From Homalodisca vitripennis (lineage: Eukaryota > Arthropoda > Insecta > Hemiptera > Cicadellidae), in NCBI RefSeq assembly GCF_021130785.1, contig NC_060214.1, positions 6,821,001 to 6,885,000 of the forward strand: a stretch of 64,000 bases of DNA, in the 5' to 3' direction. The notes below the pieces were generated by a model. That model did not search any database, was not told the DNA's origin, and saw only the letters and a program-made list of their open reading frames with translations. The position numbers and the translations under genes are program-made. Position 1 is the stretch's first letter. Each line of letters starts with the position of its first letter. This document shows, piece after piece, positions 23,346 to 34,301 of the stretch.

Positions 23346-23642
23346 TGGAGAGATAAAAAAATCCGTACGAATCCAAAAAAAACTCGAAATATAACCAAAT
23401 GATATGGAGCTGATCTCACCATTTGCATTGCATCAACCCTTCCCACCATAGCTACGTTATACTCTAATTAATTATGACATTCGCCCTTTTCTCCAGTTCT
23501 GTTATACATAAAATGTCGATCATGTTTGTTGATAGTTAAAAAGCCGAATAAGAATATTTTTACTATATTATTTCCATTCATTTAAATTAAATTTATCTTT
23601 ACAACTATTGCTATGTTGTAGACGGAGCTTATATTGGTTACT
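23346..23642. other. Intergenic DNA with a short dispersed match
   Basis: CATCAACCCTTCCCACCATA and GCTACGTTAT at 23433-23462 match 26196-26222 (ATCAACCCTTCCCACATAGC) closely, so both are pieces of one dispersed sequence. Nothing else was recognised. Confidence 0.35.
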
Positions 23643-23829
23643 GTTAACTTAATTACAATAAAACATAAAACCAATATTTAATACTTTTATTTTTTTGTAA
23701 GGCCTTTCAATAGCAAGGCTATCTTCGTCAGACACATCACAAAAAAGACACATCTTGCTATTTAAACGCCTCACAAAAAAAATAAAAGTATTAAATATTG
23801 GTTTTATGTTTTAACGTAATTAAGTTAAC
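23643..23829 (-). mobile_element. Foldback element with a second hammerhead-like core
   Basis: The outer arms GTTAACTTAATTAC...TAATACTTTTATTTTTTT (23643-23697) and their reverse complement (23773-23829) match at almost every base over ~55 bp. The inner part also pairs partly (GGC...ATAGCAAG with CTTGCTAT...GCC). On the minus strand the centre reads CTGACGAAGATAGCCTTGCT, ATTGAAAGGCC: a CTGANGA box, a 5-bp stem ATAGC/GCTAT and a GAAA box, the same arrangement as the Penelope-like motif elsewhere in the window but with an unrelated stem sequence. No coding capacity. Confidence 0.65.
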
Positions 23830-23929
23830 TATTGCTATGTTTGACTCGTATTTTTTTAATTTTATAAAATTAAAAAAAAATTGATAACAGTCTGTGGATT
23901 AAATACTGATATTGTGTTTATCACACTAA

Positions 23930-24190
23930 CCGTGCCGATACACCAAAAGCTCACTATTTAGTTCGAGTGACGACCGCTAGAGATCGTGACGCTCACCCAT
24001 CTACAAACATCTGGAGAACAAAGCGAACGGAACTCATTAAAGTTTTCCTTCCAAGCTTTGCTCGAGCTTATATTTACATAACTCCATTGTGCGACGGGCC
24101 CGGATATTTGTCATGTAAATATTCTTGTCTGAACGGATTTATCAAGTTTAAAACTGCAAGACCCACGAGAGTCTGAGTTGGGAGACATGA
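23930..24190. promoter_or_regulatory. Candidate conserved non-coding block (GC bump)
   Basis: GC-richer than its flanks, with a 69-codon plus frame (23967-24176) that has no recognisable domain. Opposed forkhead-like words TATTTACAT and ATGTAAATATT lie around a GTGCGACGGGCCCGGATA core. A functional role is only inferred from composition and motif density; it could also be a short exon that I do not recognise. Confidence 0.2.
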
Positions 24191-24477
24191 CAAGCGTATG
24201 GAATCCAATAATGGATGTATAATTGGATTGTATGTCATCCAATAGATAAAATAAACAAAAGCGAACGTTCACCGTCATTTTTGAAAGTTAAAGAGTAGTT
24301 TCTAAGATATATTAGATTTATTTGAAAAATTATCACATTTTGTTTCTCAATAAGGCATTCACGGATACAAAGTACATATAATTTTTTGCTCAGTACTCCG
24401 TGGTGACATTACCCTAAATTGCCTTCTTTTATTGCTTATAATAAATAACAACGATTTAAGTAATAACAAATTTAATA
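24191..24477. other. AT-rich intergenic DNA, nothing recognised
   Basis: No feature seen before the retro-insertion that starts at 24494. Confidence 0.5.
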
Positions 24478-24616
24478 CAAGAACACTGTATTAATACCTC
24501 CCCCACCTGACGAAGAGGATAGACTCCAATCCTCGAAACGTTGTGTTATACCTTTTATAACCTATAACGATGGCGAATGTCCGAAATCCTGTTATCCTTT
24601 CAAGAACACTGTATTA
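24478..24616 (+). mobile_element. 107-bp Penelope-like insertion with 16-bp target-site duplication
   Basis: The insert (24494-24600) carries CTGACGA (24507), stem GAGGAT/ATCCTC, GAAAC (24535-24539), GTTGTGTTATAC and the tail TATAACGATGGCGAATGTCC...CCTGTTATCCTTT. It is flanked by CAAGAACACTGTATTA at 24478-24493 and, identically, at 24601-24616. A long exact duplication around a short fragment is the signature of target-primed reverse transcription of a 5'-truncated retroelement. This copy defines the true 3' end of the family (TTATCCTTT) and shows that the motif lies within about 100 bases of it. Confidence 0.85.
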
Positions 24617-25498
24617 CAAATTAGAACAAGGCAAATGCAACTGATTATTTGCACTAAGAATGTTATTTACGAGTACATAGTGTAAATATGATAAATAAAT
24701 GACCTGATATTAACAAAGTTAGTGGATTTAGAATAATTGCCAGAGCGACAAATGTCTGTTTTAGTAATTAAGGTGTTTTAAAGGAAACACAAATACTCTT
24801 ATAAGATTAACATTGGAATTTTGAACGTCCGTGGAGCAGAGCTCTGTAGTCAGATGTACAGTATATTTCAAACCCACGTAAAACACGTAAATAGCGTAAC
24901 AGCTTTCGATCGATTTCTAACACGAACATAAAATATTAGTTTTGAATACGTATATTCGACTTATAAAAATCAGTAAATTCTTTTTGGCTGAGTAGTTACC
25001 ACTTTAGGGACTGGAAACATTTAAATTTTACAAGTCCGAACGATATTTTGAGAAATCTCTAGATCTTAAAATATTGAAATAATTTGCTTTATAGTTAGGG
25101 AACATTGTGCTCGATCATGGTTCATCCCACTCTATGGTATTTGGCTGAGCATTAGCGAACACATTGGTCTTATGATTAACCCATTACGGCAATGAGAAAA
25201 TATCTGCAAATTGAAAAAATTAATTAATCATAAAATTATATAGCCTCATTGAAACTAAAACTTTTTAGCAGTAACTTTTTTATATGAAATTAACTAATAA
25301 ATAATAAAAAATGATAGTACTTATAAATAAAAATTGTTTTTCAGCTTTTTGTAGTTATAATGTATGAGTAACATATTTTGAGTATCATTGTCAAATACAT
25401 ATATCACAGCAAATAAGCAACTTTAGATGAATAGCATAACAGTAATAATTTACAAAAATAAACTTTACGATGTCATTGAACAATATAATTTTGAACAA
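24617..25498. other. AT-rich intergenic DNA
   Basis: No gene. GGCTGAGCATTAGCGAAC at 25143-25160 is the start word of the dispersed family that is more complete at 45.3 and 57.8 kb. Confidence 0.4.
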
Positions 25499-25604
25499 TC
25501 CCCCCCCCCCCCCCACCCCCCCCCCCCCCCACCCCCCCCCCCCCCCACCCCCCCCCCCCCCCACCCCCCCCCCCCCCCACCCCCCCCCCCCCCCACCCAC
25601 CCTT
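25499..25604. repeat. Poly-C tract with periodic A
   Basis: About 100 bases of C on the plus strand interrupted by single A residues every 13-16 bases. The G-rich complement could form several G-quadruplexes. Reading frames through it (poly-proline or poly-glycine/tryptophan) are meaningless. Length and interruptions may be assembly-dependent. Confidence 0.9.
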
Positions 25605-27244
25605 CTAAATGAGGTGTGGAGTTTCCCACGGGATTCAGTATTTAGTCCAATTTTCTTTCCTAATAATACATAATTCTAGCATCTCCATACGTTACCTAAC
25701 ATTCACGAAAAGCTTTATCGTTGGGTACGACTCTCTTTTAGTGGACAGCCCAAAACAAAATGCTATACGACCCTTTTTTATCTCTAAAAACGATTGTCCA
25801 TATTGTATTAAGTCTCAATAACTCCCCCCGGAAACTCAAGATGGCCCAAAAACTTTTCATCTGGCGTTTTTACAGACATTGAATACACTCCACCCGGTCC
25901 TTGACGTTTTACTGTGGACAGATCATTAATTGGGAGTTAAGTCTACTATTAAAAGGTCTTCTGCGAATACATCTCGATCGAGAGTTGACATGTGAATGAA
26001 TCACATTTGGCCATTGTCTGATGCTACTTATCCTCAGGAAGGATCCGGTAGCCGCAACAATGAGTTATTGCACGTGATTAAAGCGTTATTATGGCTACAT
26101 ACACCAAGCTAAAAGTGGGTGAACAACGGCCAGCTTTCTGATTCTGCACTTTCAGAAGGTGAAATTAAGCTAAGCTCGAACCGATTCGGAATTGATCAAC
26201 CCTTCCCACATAGCTACATTATGTGTAGAAAAGCTCGTTTGTTTCAAAGCGCTTTGGACTGTGTCTACAACATCGTAGTTTAACGCAATTATGTCCTGAT
26301 CGGACAATGAGAGATTTTCGTCAAACGACTTTTTTGGATCTCTTCAAGCGGACTTGGAGATAAACTCCATAAAACTCCATAAATCTCATAAACCCCAGGA
26401 GATAGTTAAGTATTTTAAGTACTATATGGACAGTGCCAGATTACTGACGCTGCACATGCGACAGGGTAAAATGGAGCTCAATATTCGAATTGAAACAAAA
26501 ACCTTTTCACCATACGCTACGTTTGTTTATAATATGTCTTTAACTGCATTAAGATAAAGATTCTGTAAACTCCCAAAAACAGCTATCCCACATTTAAAAA
26601 TTGGCAACTATTGTGTTTTCATGTATCTACGTCTTATAAACACCTGTTATTTTGTTTGTCTAAATGTGCCTTAACCAAAGGGCGAGACATACACTAATAA
26701 AAAAAAAGAAGAGAGTGATAAATGCCGGACAGAGAAGCACAGAAAGGCGGATTTATGTAAGGAATTCATTTTAAATGAAAATTTTGACAAATTAAATTTA
26801 AAATGCTTGTGCCTTAAGTTAGTAACTCGCCCTCAAAACTATGCTTGGCGCCAAACGCTTTTCACATTGTAGACCAGTTTTTTGGCACTTGATTGGGAGA
26901 CATTTAGTGAGAAATTTACTCACACGCTGAAATGATTTTGCAATTTTCTGGGTATGAATGAAGCACAAGAGTTTTTGAATTTTCTTCTTGGTGTGGGGTG
27001 AATGTTTAAATTTGAGATTTGATTCTACACGGAGTTGGGGGGGGGGGGGGGAATTTAACACGTAGGCATAGCTCTAGACACTATTTTAAAATTGTTACAA
27101 CATCCTCCGTTGTATTTTAAGAGTCACTAAACTACCTTAAAAACTATTTCGTAAAATCCAGTAAGTTTCATAACTTGAGCCAAGACAAGAACATTAAAAC
27201 CACCTAGAACAGGGGCCTACATTGTAAATGTTTCAAACTTTAAA
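25605..27244. other. Intergenic DNA with scattered degenerate pieces
   Basis: The zone 25800-26260 is GC-richer and has a match to 23.43 kb (see there). A run of 14 G lies at about 27038-27051. No frame with a recognisable domain; the 80-codon minus frame at 26819-27061 starts beside the G run and has no known motif. Confidence 0.4.
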
Positions 27245-27520
27245 AACCAGCGTAATTTTCTAAAAAGTGAACCTTTTCAGGTCGGATTTGTGACATTGTA
27301 CTCTACTAATAGAGATCTTTAATTTGATGTACTACTCGATCTATCCTCTAATTTAAGATTTCCTTCTGACTCCTTGCGAGGCATATCCCTGACATGGCAA
27401 AAGTAGCGGTTACTTCAGCAAGTATATATATGGGTGCAGTAATGATGCACCAAGTTTTATTGCTTTACCTGTAATCGTGCGGGAATTATCAAGTCCGTGT
27501 GGGACCTTTTGTGCACCCTG
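27245..27520 (-). mobile_element. Fragment of a mariner-type element end
   Basis: The stretch GACATTGTACTCTACTAATA...TTTAATTTGATGTACTACTC...TCTGACTCCTTGCGAGG is clearly related to the right end of the mariner-type element at 43650-43745 (GGCATTGTACTCTGCTAA, TTTAATTTGATACCAAAC, TCTGACTCTTTGTGGGA). It finishes GTGCACCCTG followed by TATATA, the same terminus and TA target as at 43882. Only this end is present, so it is a truncated or deleted copy of a cousin family. Confidence 0.65.
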
Positions 27521-29704
27521 TATATACATAAATGTGAACTAACGAAGGAACAAAATTTTATAACCATACAATATGTTGTAAGTTAATAAGCCTCAAAATG
27601 ATACTAGATCTTAACAGCATTTTAAGAGTTGTTGCCTTTTTTGCCCAATGTCGAAAAAAATGTATCAAAAACCATTTCATATTGAAAATAATTAAATACA
27701 TGAGTTATACTCATTAAAAATTTAGTTACCAACCAAAAAATAGTATATTACTATAATAGTATATTAGTATATTAAAAATCAAATATAATTCACGTTGTGC
27801 TATTACAAAATTTTAAAATTTGCTTACTGTTTAAATATTGATTTAAGTTGTGAAATCGATCGTACTTTAAATATCTAAAATAAGAAACATAGTTAACGTG
27901 ATACTAATATTTACTTCAAGAAAATATCCCTAAATCGTTACCCCTAAATTCAGCTCTTATTAGAGATAATTTTGGGGTAAATTACCTTAATAAAGTGGAA
28001 TAAACTCGTCTTGCGGCGCTTTAGCAGTAGTTTACAATCACACGTAGAAATACATTCAATTTAGAATTTTATGTAAACAAAGTTTAAGTTTAAAAATGTG
28101 TAAACTTGTGTAAGTAAACAAAGTGTACAAAAATATTAAAGGATAAATACAATATTTAAAAGTTCTAATGATTCCAGATCCTAATATTGTATTCTGGAAA
28201 AGTGTGAAGGCAATAGTTAGTTAAGGACGGACAAAAACAACCGCAGTATAAGCAGTTACTAGCTCCAAACTTCCTGTACGGTACGTAGCGCAGGAATATT
28301 CAATTCCGTCTGTGGATCAGGCCGGGGAAGATTGAATATTTGACGCCAGCTTTGGCTTGCTGTTCTTCAGAAGTCTGCCGACCCAATTTAATTATTCAAC
28401 GTCTATTTGTGAGTATAACGAAACAAACTTTAATAAGATTAGACTATGCTGCAGGGGTGGAGGTGAGAAGTGGTGGTTAGGGGGGAGGTTTTGGTGGTGG
28501 TTATCTGACGTGGACGCATGTTATTATTTTGCACTAACATAATATTTATATTAGCAGTGGTAATGTGCTGGATTTTGAGGATAATATTAAAATGCAAGGT
28601 TTTAACTATGCTTTCAATATAATTGGTTGAGAATAATAAATCGAAAACAAAAATTAAATTTTAGATACCGTGTTTTTTTGTGGTTATGTGAGCTCATTTG
28701 GGTACAGACACTCAGAAAAAACTTTTAAACGACAACAATAAATACAGAGCCTAATTGTAAAAATTTCTTCATCGATAAAAACTGCAACATAAGTTTGTGC
28801 ATTAAGGCCATCAACATATGAAAAGCATTAAGCTTTTCCATTAAAGCACTATTATATCCATCACAATTATTGTTAAACTCATAATAATACAACTTATCAG
28901 AACTTTATTTATTCTTTAACAAAACCACGCACACAATAAAGGTATTTACCACTGAAAGTAAACTATCAAATTCTGCAATATTAGAGATTCTATTAAGTGG
29001 TAGAGACAATTTATACATACATTTGGCACGTTTAAAAGTGTGATTAATACTTTATATTATTTCCATATAAAGTACAAGTTGTCCTGAGTTCTCAGGACTA
29101 ATGTTACAGTGCGTTTTCATCCATAATATGATCTAAATATAAATTTAGTTTTATCGTACAGTTCTAACAACTATCCCATATCTTTATTAATGTTATAATT
29201 ATATTAAACGTTTACGTCAAATAAAATTTATAATTTTAAAGTTTTACGCATCAGTATTAAAAAGTCTTTACTGCAGTGGTATTTGTATAAATAAGAAGAA
29301 GATGTAACATAAAAACAACTACAGCAACAGGTAAACAACAAAAAATACACTTTTAATTAAACTACACTATATTGTTCTCTTATCATACAAACTATCGATG
29401 GCTTCTTATATTTTTGTAAAAAAAAAACAACAAACACATGATATATGAATTGCTTTTAAACCAAGGAATCAACTTTTTAATATTGTTTAAATTAAAAATA
29501 AATTAATCTTTTGGTTATAAACAAGTAATCAAAATAAAGATAGTAAAAATCACTAGTTAATGTTTTATAAAGTTTATAAAAACTTTTCATTAAACGCATT
29601 GACTAAAAAAATATCAAAATCATGTTCTATATATTTCTAGTATTACTTATGTTTTATTCTAATTTTACATAAAAAGTCTGCAAAGAAACAAATGTTAATC
29701 GCCT
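27521..29704. other. AT-rich intergenic DNA with one GC bump
   Basis: 28210-28390 is GC-richer (ACGTAGCGCAGGAATATTCA, GATCAGGCCGGGGAAGATTG), with an AGGAATATTCAAT / ATTGAATATT inverted pair; it may be a regulatory block or an old repeat. A purine/G-rich patch follows at 28448-28505. No gene was recognised in the remaining AT-rich sequence. Confidence 0.4.
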
Positions 29705-30800
29705 CTCAGGTCAAAGAAAGAAATCGTACGTTGAGGAAGCCCCTCCTCACGTCTGGCCGAACAATTAGAGTTTGAAATTGAATCACGGCCTCACCAATTA
29801 AGTGTCGAGAGAATCTATCTCGGCCTTTTGTCAGCTGGATTGACGACCATACTGTGTCCTGTAAATCTGTATACAATACCTGTAGCACTTTCTGGCCCAA
29901 GAAAGAATTTGTGAGGTGAGGAAGCCTCTCACGTCTGGCCGACAATTAGAGTTGAAATTGAATCACGGCCTCGCCAATTAAGTATCCGAGAGAATATATC
30001 TCGATCCTTTGTCAGCTTGATTGACGACCCATACTGTGTCCTGTAAATCTGTATACAATACCTGTAGCACTTTCTGGCTAAAGAAAGAATTTGTGAGGTG
30101 AGGAAGCCTCTCACGTCTGGCCGACAATTAGAGTTGAAATTGAATCACGGCCCGCCAATTAAGTGTTTGAGAGAATCTATCTCGATCCTTTTGTCAGCTT
30201 GATTGACGACCATACTGTGTCCTGTAAATCTGTATACAATACCTGTAGCACTTTTCTGGCTAAAGAAAAGAATTTGTGAGGTGAGGAAGCCTCTCACGTC
30301 TGGCCGACAATTAGAGTTGAAATTGAATCACGGCCCGCCAATTAAGTGTCGAGAGAATCTATCTCGGCCTTTTGTCAGCTGGATTGACGACCATACTGTG
30401 TCCTGTAAATCTGTATACAATACCTATAGCACTTTCAGTCTAAAGAAAGAATTTGTGAGGTGAGGAAGCCTCTCACGTCTGGCCGACAATTAGAGTTGAA
30501 ATTGAATCACGGCCTCGCTAATTAAGTGTCGAGAGAATCTATCTCGGCCTTTTTGTCAGCTGATTGACGACCATACTGTGTCCTGTACATCTGTATACAA
30601 TACCTGAAACACTTTCTGCCCAAGGAAAGAATTTGTGAGGTAAGGAGGCCCTCAAGTCTGGCCGACAATTAGAGTTGAAACTGAATCACGGCCTCGCTAA
30701 TTAAGTGTTTGAGAGAATCTATCTCGGTCTTTTGTCAGCTGGATTGACGACCATACTGTTTCCTGTAAATCTGTATACAATACCTGCAACACTTTCTGCT
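29705..30800. repeat. ~180-bp satellite, six units
   Basis: CACGTCTGGCCGACAATTAG recurs at intervals of 182, 182, 183, 179 and 179 bp (29751, 29933, 30115, 30298, 30477, 30656). Each unit also holds AGAGAATCTATCTCGGCC, GATTGACGACCATACTGTGT and CTGTAAATCTGTATACAATA. Units differ mostly by one-base indels, the outer two being most diverged. Plus and minus frames inside the array (29706-30463) are unit translations broken by those indels. Confidence 0.9.
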
Positions 30801-33009
30801 CAAAGATAAATATAATAGGCTGAGAATACAACTATCGCTTTATATATTTAATACTTTTTATAACCTTCGTTTTTAACGATTTTTCACTAGCGTGGCTGAC
30901 AATGTTTTTAAGAGAAAATTTCTCTAACGTTTTCAAGAAAAGTAATGTGCTTATGCAGTTCAAATTAATTCATCCTTAATGTTATTTATATAATAGTAAA
31001 ACATTTTGTTATATTTTTTTGCCAAAAATTTGTAGCAATCGGTTGGATATTGTGGAGAGGGAACCTGTTAGTCTATGCAATATACTTACTTCCCAAGTAT
31101 TCATGCTTTTACTGTGATATCAAAAAGTACAAATACTTGGAAAATACCTTATACCATCCTCATTTTCTTGTGGACATACATTCGATAGTAGATGATTCAT
31201 TGCTAAAAGTTCTAAATTGTAACAAACAATTTATAATGGCCATGAAAATTAATAAAGATTTAGTTTTGTAAATTATGAAGAGACACGTAACTTAAAAAAT
31301 GGAAATTAAAAACTGCAATTTAAATTGTGCCTAAAATATCGGTAAGGTTACCTATACATAAGAGATAATATTACAATATGTATAATAATACAAATATTTT
31401 TTATTGAACTTTCATTGAAAGGTTTTTAAACATTTTTAATGCAGTATAACAAAAATGTATTGTCTCTTTACTATTTTTGTAGTAAGACTTGAATCATTAT
31501 TTTTAATTCTTATAACAAAACTAAGTAGTTGTTATTTTTGCTTTTACAGATTATGTTATTTTTTTTATTCATAAAGAAATAAGTTACAGTTTTTTTTATG
31601 AGCTAACCACTGTTAATTTTATTTAAAATTATATACGTTTTTTCATTTGGTATTCACTTTTTATTACTTCAACATCATATATTTATATCTTTTGATAGTT
31701 ATTAAAATTTATTTTAAGAGTTTTCTTTTATATATTAAAAAAGCTTTTATAGAAGCTATCAAAGTCCTATTTAATAGTTATTTTATGTTTTTTTTAACAT
31801 TTTAAAGGAATATAATTATTTTTATCAATTAATAATTGCCTACTATCCATCCTGTACTAATTTGAACATTTCTTCTGATTATAACGTATGTATGAGTTTT
31901 CTAGAATGTTTTAAACCTTTTTTTGGATTTTTCCTGGAAGTAAAATCATAACTTTAACTCGAAAATGTAAAATCTTAGACTTCAGTTTAGGATTCAAATT
32001 AGCCATGATATTTACTAATAAAGTCTTGTTACTATATGATCAAAAGGTCTTTGAAAATATTTTTCGGATGAGGAAAATAAAATGTGATGATATGTAGAAT
32101 TTGTAAGACGAAAGCTTAGGTAGTTGGGCAGTGCTCATAATACAAACAAGAACAATTAATTTTGATCACACATTTCATTAAGGATTTATGTAATCTATAA
32201 TGGATTTAATTATAAGGAATCAAGCAATTATTATTCATATCTACGAGGCACCAAATAAATAAAAATCAACGCTCTAGCATACTACAGGATAAAAAATGAC
32301 TTTGAAAACTAACTTTATTTTTTCTATATTCCAGTCCATGATCGATATACATTTTTGGATACCAATTTACAATAACACATTATGAAATATTATGGTTAGT
32401 TAAAAATCTAGACAAGGTCCTTAAGTTCTCACAACTATTATGTAATATTTTACATATATATTATATTGTTATTTGTCCCTCAATATTCAGTTTAACTTTC
32501 AAGCATAGATTACATTGTTTAGCTGTCAATCTTACATCTGCCGCTCTCATGAAGTTTATAAATGAGATCACACAAACCCCATCAAACAAATATCAATGTT
32601 TAAACTCTTGTTGGTCCTATCAAGAATTCAGTTTATTTTTTTTAAAGTTTGTTACTGGTGATGGATGATTTCAATGGATAATAGATTTTGAACTTGTATG
32701 CCTCCTCCTCTCGACCATTGCATTCGTGTTGTCTTCGTACTACAGGTGACATTCCGCGATACCACAGGAATTGCCGCCATTGAATTCTCGTCAGTGTTCC
32801 ACCTTCCCTGGTGCGTTTGGTACGTGTTCTGTAGTTCTCTGTTCTATGCAGTGAGATCACTTTGGTTTATTCTCTCCAGTCAGGATTTCATGCATGAAAA
32901 GACTGTTTTGTCCGAATTTTCGTGTGCCTACAAGACATTTCTTTATTTATTAGTGGCAGTTCATTGCTAAACTTTTCAGTTTTTGTGCATGTTTATGTAT
33001 TAGTTTTAA
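30801..33009. other. AT-rich intergenic DNA; possible retroelement upstream part at 32.7-33.0 kb
   Basis: 30.8-32.6 kb is very AT-rich and featureless. 32690-32900 is GC-richer and carries a 90-codon plus frame and a 72-codon minus frame with no motif I can name. As it runs straight into the Penelope-like terminal motif at 33012, and GTGGCAGTTCATTGC at 32953 matches the upstream part of the copies at 47.4, 50.1 and 51.96 kb, it may be more of that element. Confidence 0.35.
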
Positions 33010-33011
33010 AC

Positions 33012-33137
33012 ACCTGAGAAAGAGGGTAGCGTTTTATTCTCGAAACGTAGTGTTCATTTTTGTAGCACATGACGATGGCAAATGTCTATAATCATATTAT
33101 ACTTTCAAATCCAGTTTTTTGTAGATTCTTAATATGT
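33012..33137 (+). mobile_element. Penelope-like terminal motif
   Basis: CTGAGAA (33014), a GAG/CTC stem and GAAACGTAGTGTT (33042 onward) are followed by the tail GACGATGGCAAATGTCTATA and CTTTCAAATCCAG. The tail is then interrupted by the tRNA-derived SINE at 33148. The 77-codon frame at 33069-33302 spans both and is not a gene. Confidence 0.6.
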
Positions 33138-33147
33138 AACATTTTTT

Positions 33148-33389
33148 GGGGAGTGCCGATGGCCGAGCGGTCTAAGTCGTTGGACTTTGGGTCTGAGTTA
33201 GAGATAGCGCAGGTTCAAATCCTGTCTGTGACCGTTGCACTTTTTATCAGTACCATCAACCTTGTACTGTATCGACTCTCCCCCTTATTCTGTTTGATAT
33301 GATCCTCGCACAGGCCAGTGGCCCCATGAGGACGGACAGAATAAGGCTTTAAAAGGGGATCGGTCTCTCCTTTTTTATAACAAAAAAAA
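33148..33389 (+). mobile_element. tRNA-derived SINE (leucine-type head) with target-site duplication
   Basis: The head GTGCCGATGGCCGAGCGGTC (A box within 33161-33176) and GCAGGTTCAAATCCTGTC (B box 33212-33222) has the layout of a tRNA with a long variable arm, closest to tRNA-Leu. The B-box side is well kept but acceptor pairing is poor, so it is not a working tRNA. An unrelated ~130 bp body and a run of A (33382-33390) follow. AACATTTTTT precedes it (33138-33147) and AACATTTATT follows (33390-33399), a target duplication with one mismatch. It landed inside an older Penelope-like copy. Confidence 0.8.
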
Positions 33390-33493
33390 AACATTTATTT
33401 CAATGTAATATTTGAAATAAGTTACATAGATGAGATAACAAATACTCTAGGAAAGTGTTCAGTTAAGTTGCATTCCTAAGGTTTCTTACGAAA

Positions 33494-33716
33494 CAAGCAC
33501 TCGAGTCCCGCTTGTTTCTAAGATGGCGACTCGGCCACTTAGCCCTGATATCTCTGCCCTACTTTATTAAACCGTCAGATATAATGGGGCTCCATCAGGA
33601 CACGGCACCATCCCGCTTGTCCCTCGGGAAACTCTCAATGTCTCAGCCAAGACTTCGTCCTTAGTTGGCTCGTCAGAAACTTTCCCACTTTGCCTCTGTA
33701 GCTAGGAAACTTTGTT
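33494..33716 (+). repeat. Unclassified GC-richer dispersed repeat, copy 1
   Basis: It shares CCCTCGGGAAACTCTCAATG, TCTCAGCC, TTGGCTCGTCAGAAACTTTC with the minus strand of 39001-39182 (CCCTCGGGAACTCTCAGCG, TCTCGGCC, TTTGGCTCGTCACCGG). 35540-35640 (CCCGCGGGAACTCTTCAAC) is a weaker relative. It is non-coding. Short AAACTT-type words at both ends hint at inverted termini, but this is not certain. Confidence 0.5.
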
Positions 33717-33890
33717 TCTGGCTTTACGTGGGTTCAGGGTTTACTAGATGATACATTCAATTTACTTTGTAAGTGGATATTTGGCACCAGTAATTGTTTC
33801 ACGATCGTATTCAGCTCTTTACATGGACGACGCGACATCTGGTCTCATGTAACTTCCAGTATTTCATGAAATAGATCACAAAATAAAGAG

Positions 33891-34301
33891 ACAAAATGAA
33901 TTCACCAAAATTATCCCACTCATATGACCTCTACTATTTAAATTCTTGACGTATACTCTTCTTGAAAATATTTTTTATACAAAAGTACTACTATTTTTAT
34001 TAGCAATAGTGATCAGAAACAGGATTTTTCCGAACATTTGCCATCTTTCAGTGAAACAATAAATCAGTAACTCTACGTTTCGAGATCTGCAATCTGATCT
34101 CTTCTTCAGGTGAAGATTCTACCTGTTTTTGTTTCACTGAACGATGGCAAATGTCCAGAAAAATTCTGTTTCTGATCACTATTGCTAATAAAAATAGTAC
34201 CTAGTAATTTTGTATAAAAAATATTTTCAAGAAGAGTATACGTCAAGAATTTAAATAGTAGAGGTCATATTAGTGGGATAATTTTGGTGAATTATTTTGT
34301 T
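33891..34301. mobile_element. ~410-bp foldback with Penelope-like motif in the loop
   Basis: Arms of about 174 bp (33891-34065 and 34128-34301) are reverse complements with roughly ten differences, for example GTGATCAGAAACAGGATTTT against AAAATTCTGTTTCTGATCAC. The ~60-bp loop, read on the minus strand, is CTGAAGA (34113-34119), stem GAGATC/GATCTC, GAAAC (34077-34081), GTAGAGTT. The arms contain the family tail plus about 110 bp that other copies lack, so flanking DNA was duplicated in inverted form together with the tail. The family extension ACAATCCTTCC follows on the right at 34317. Confidence 0.8.

Noticed and set aside
25391..25612. Poly-proline or poly-glycine/tryptophan protein
   Set aside because: Produced by translating the poly-C tract and its complement.
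33153..33240. Possible tRNA-Leu gene
   Set aside because: A and B boxes are good, but acceptor and anticodon stems do not pair well, and a SINE body, A-run and target duplication follow.
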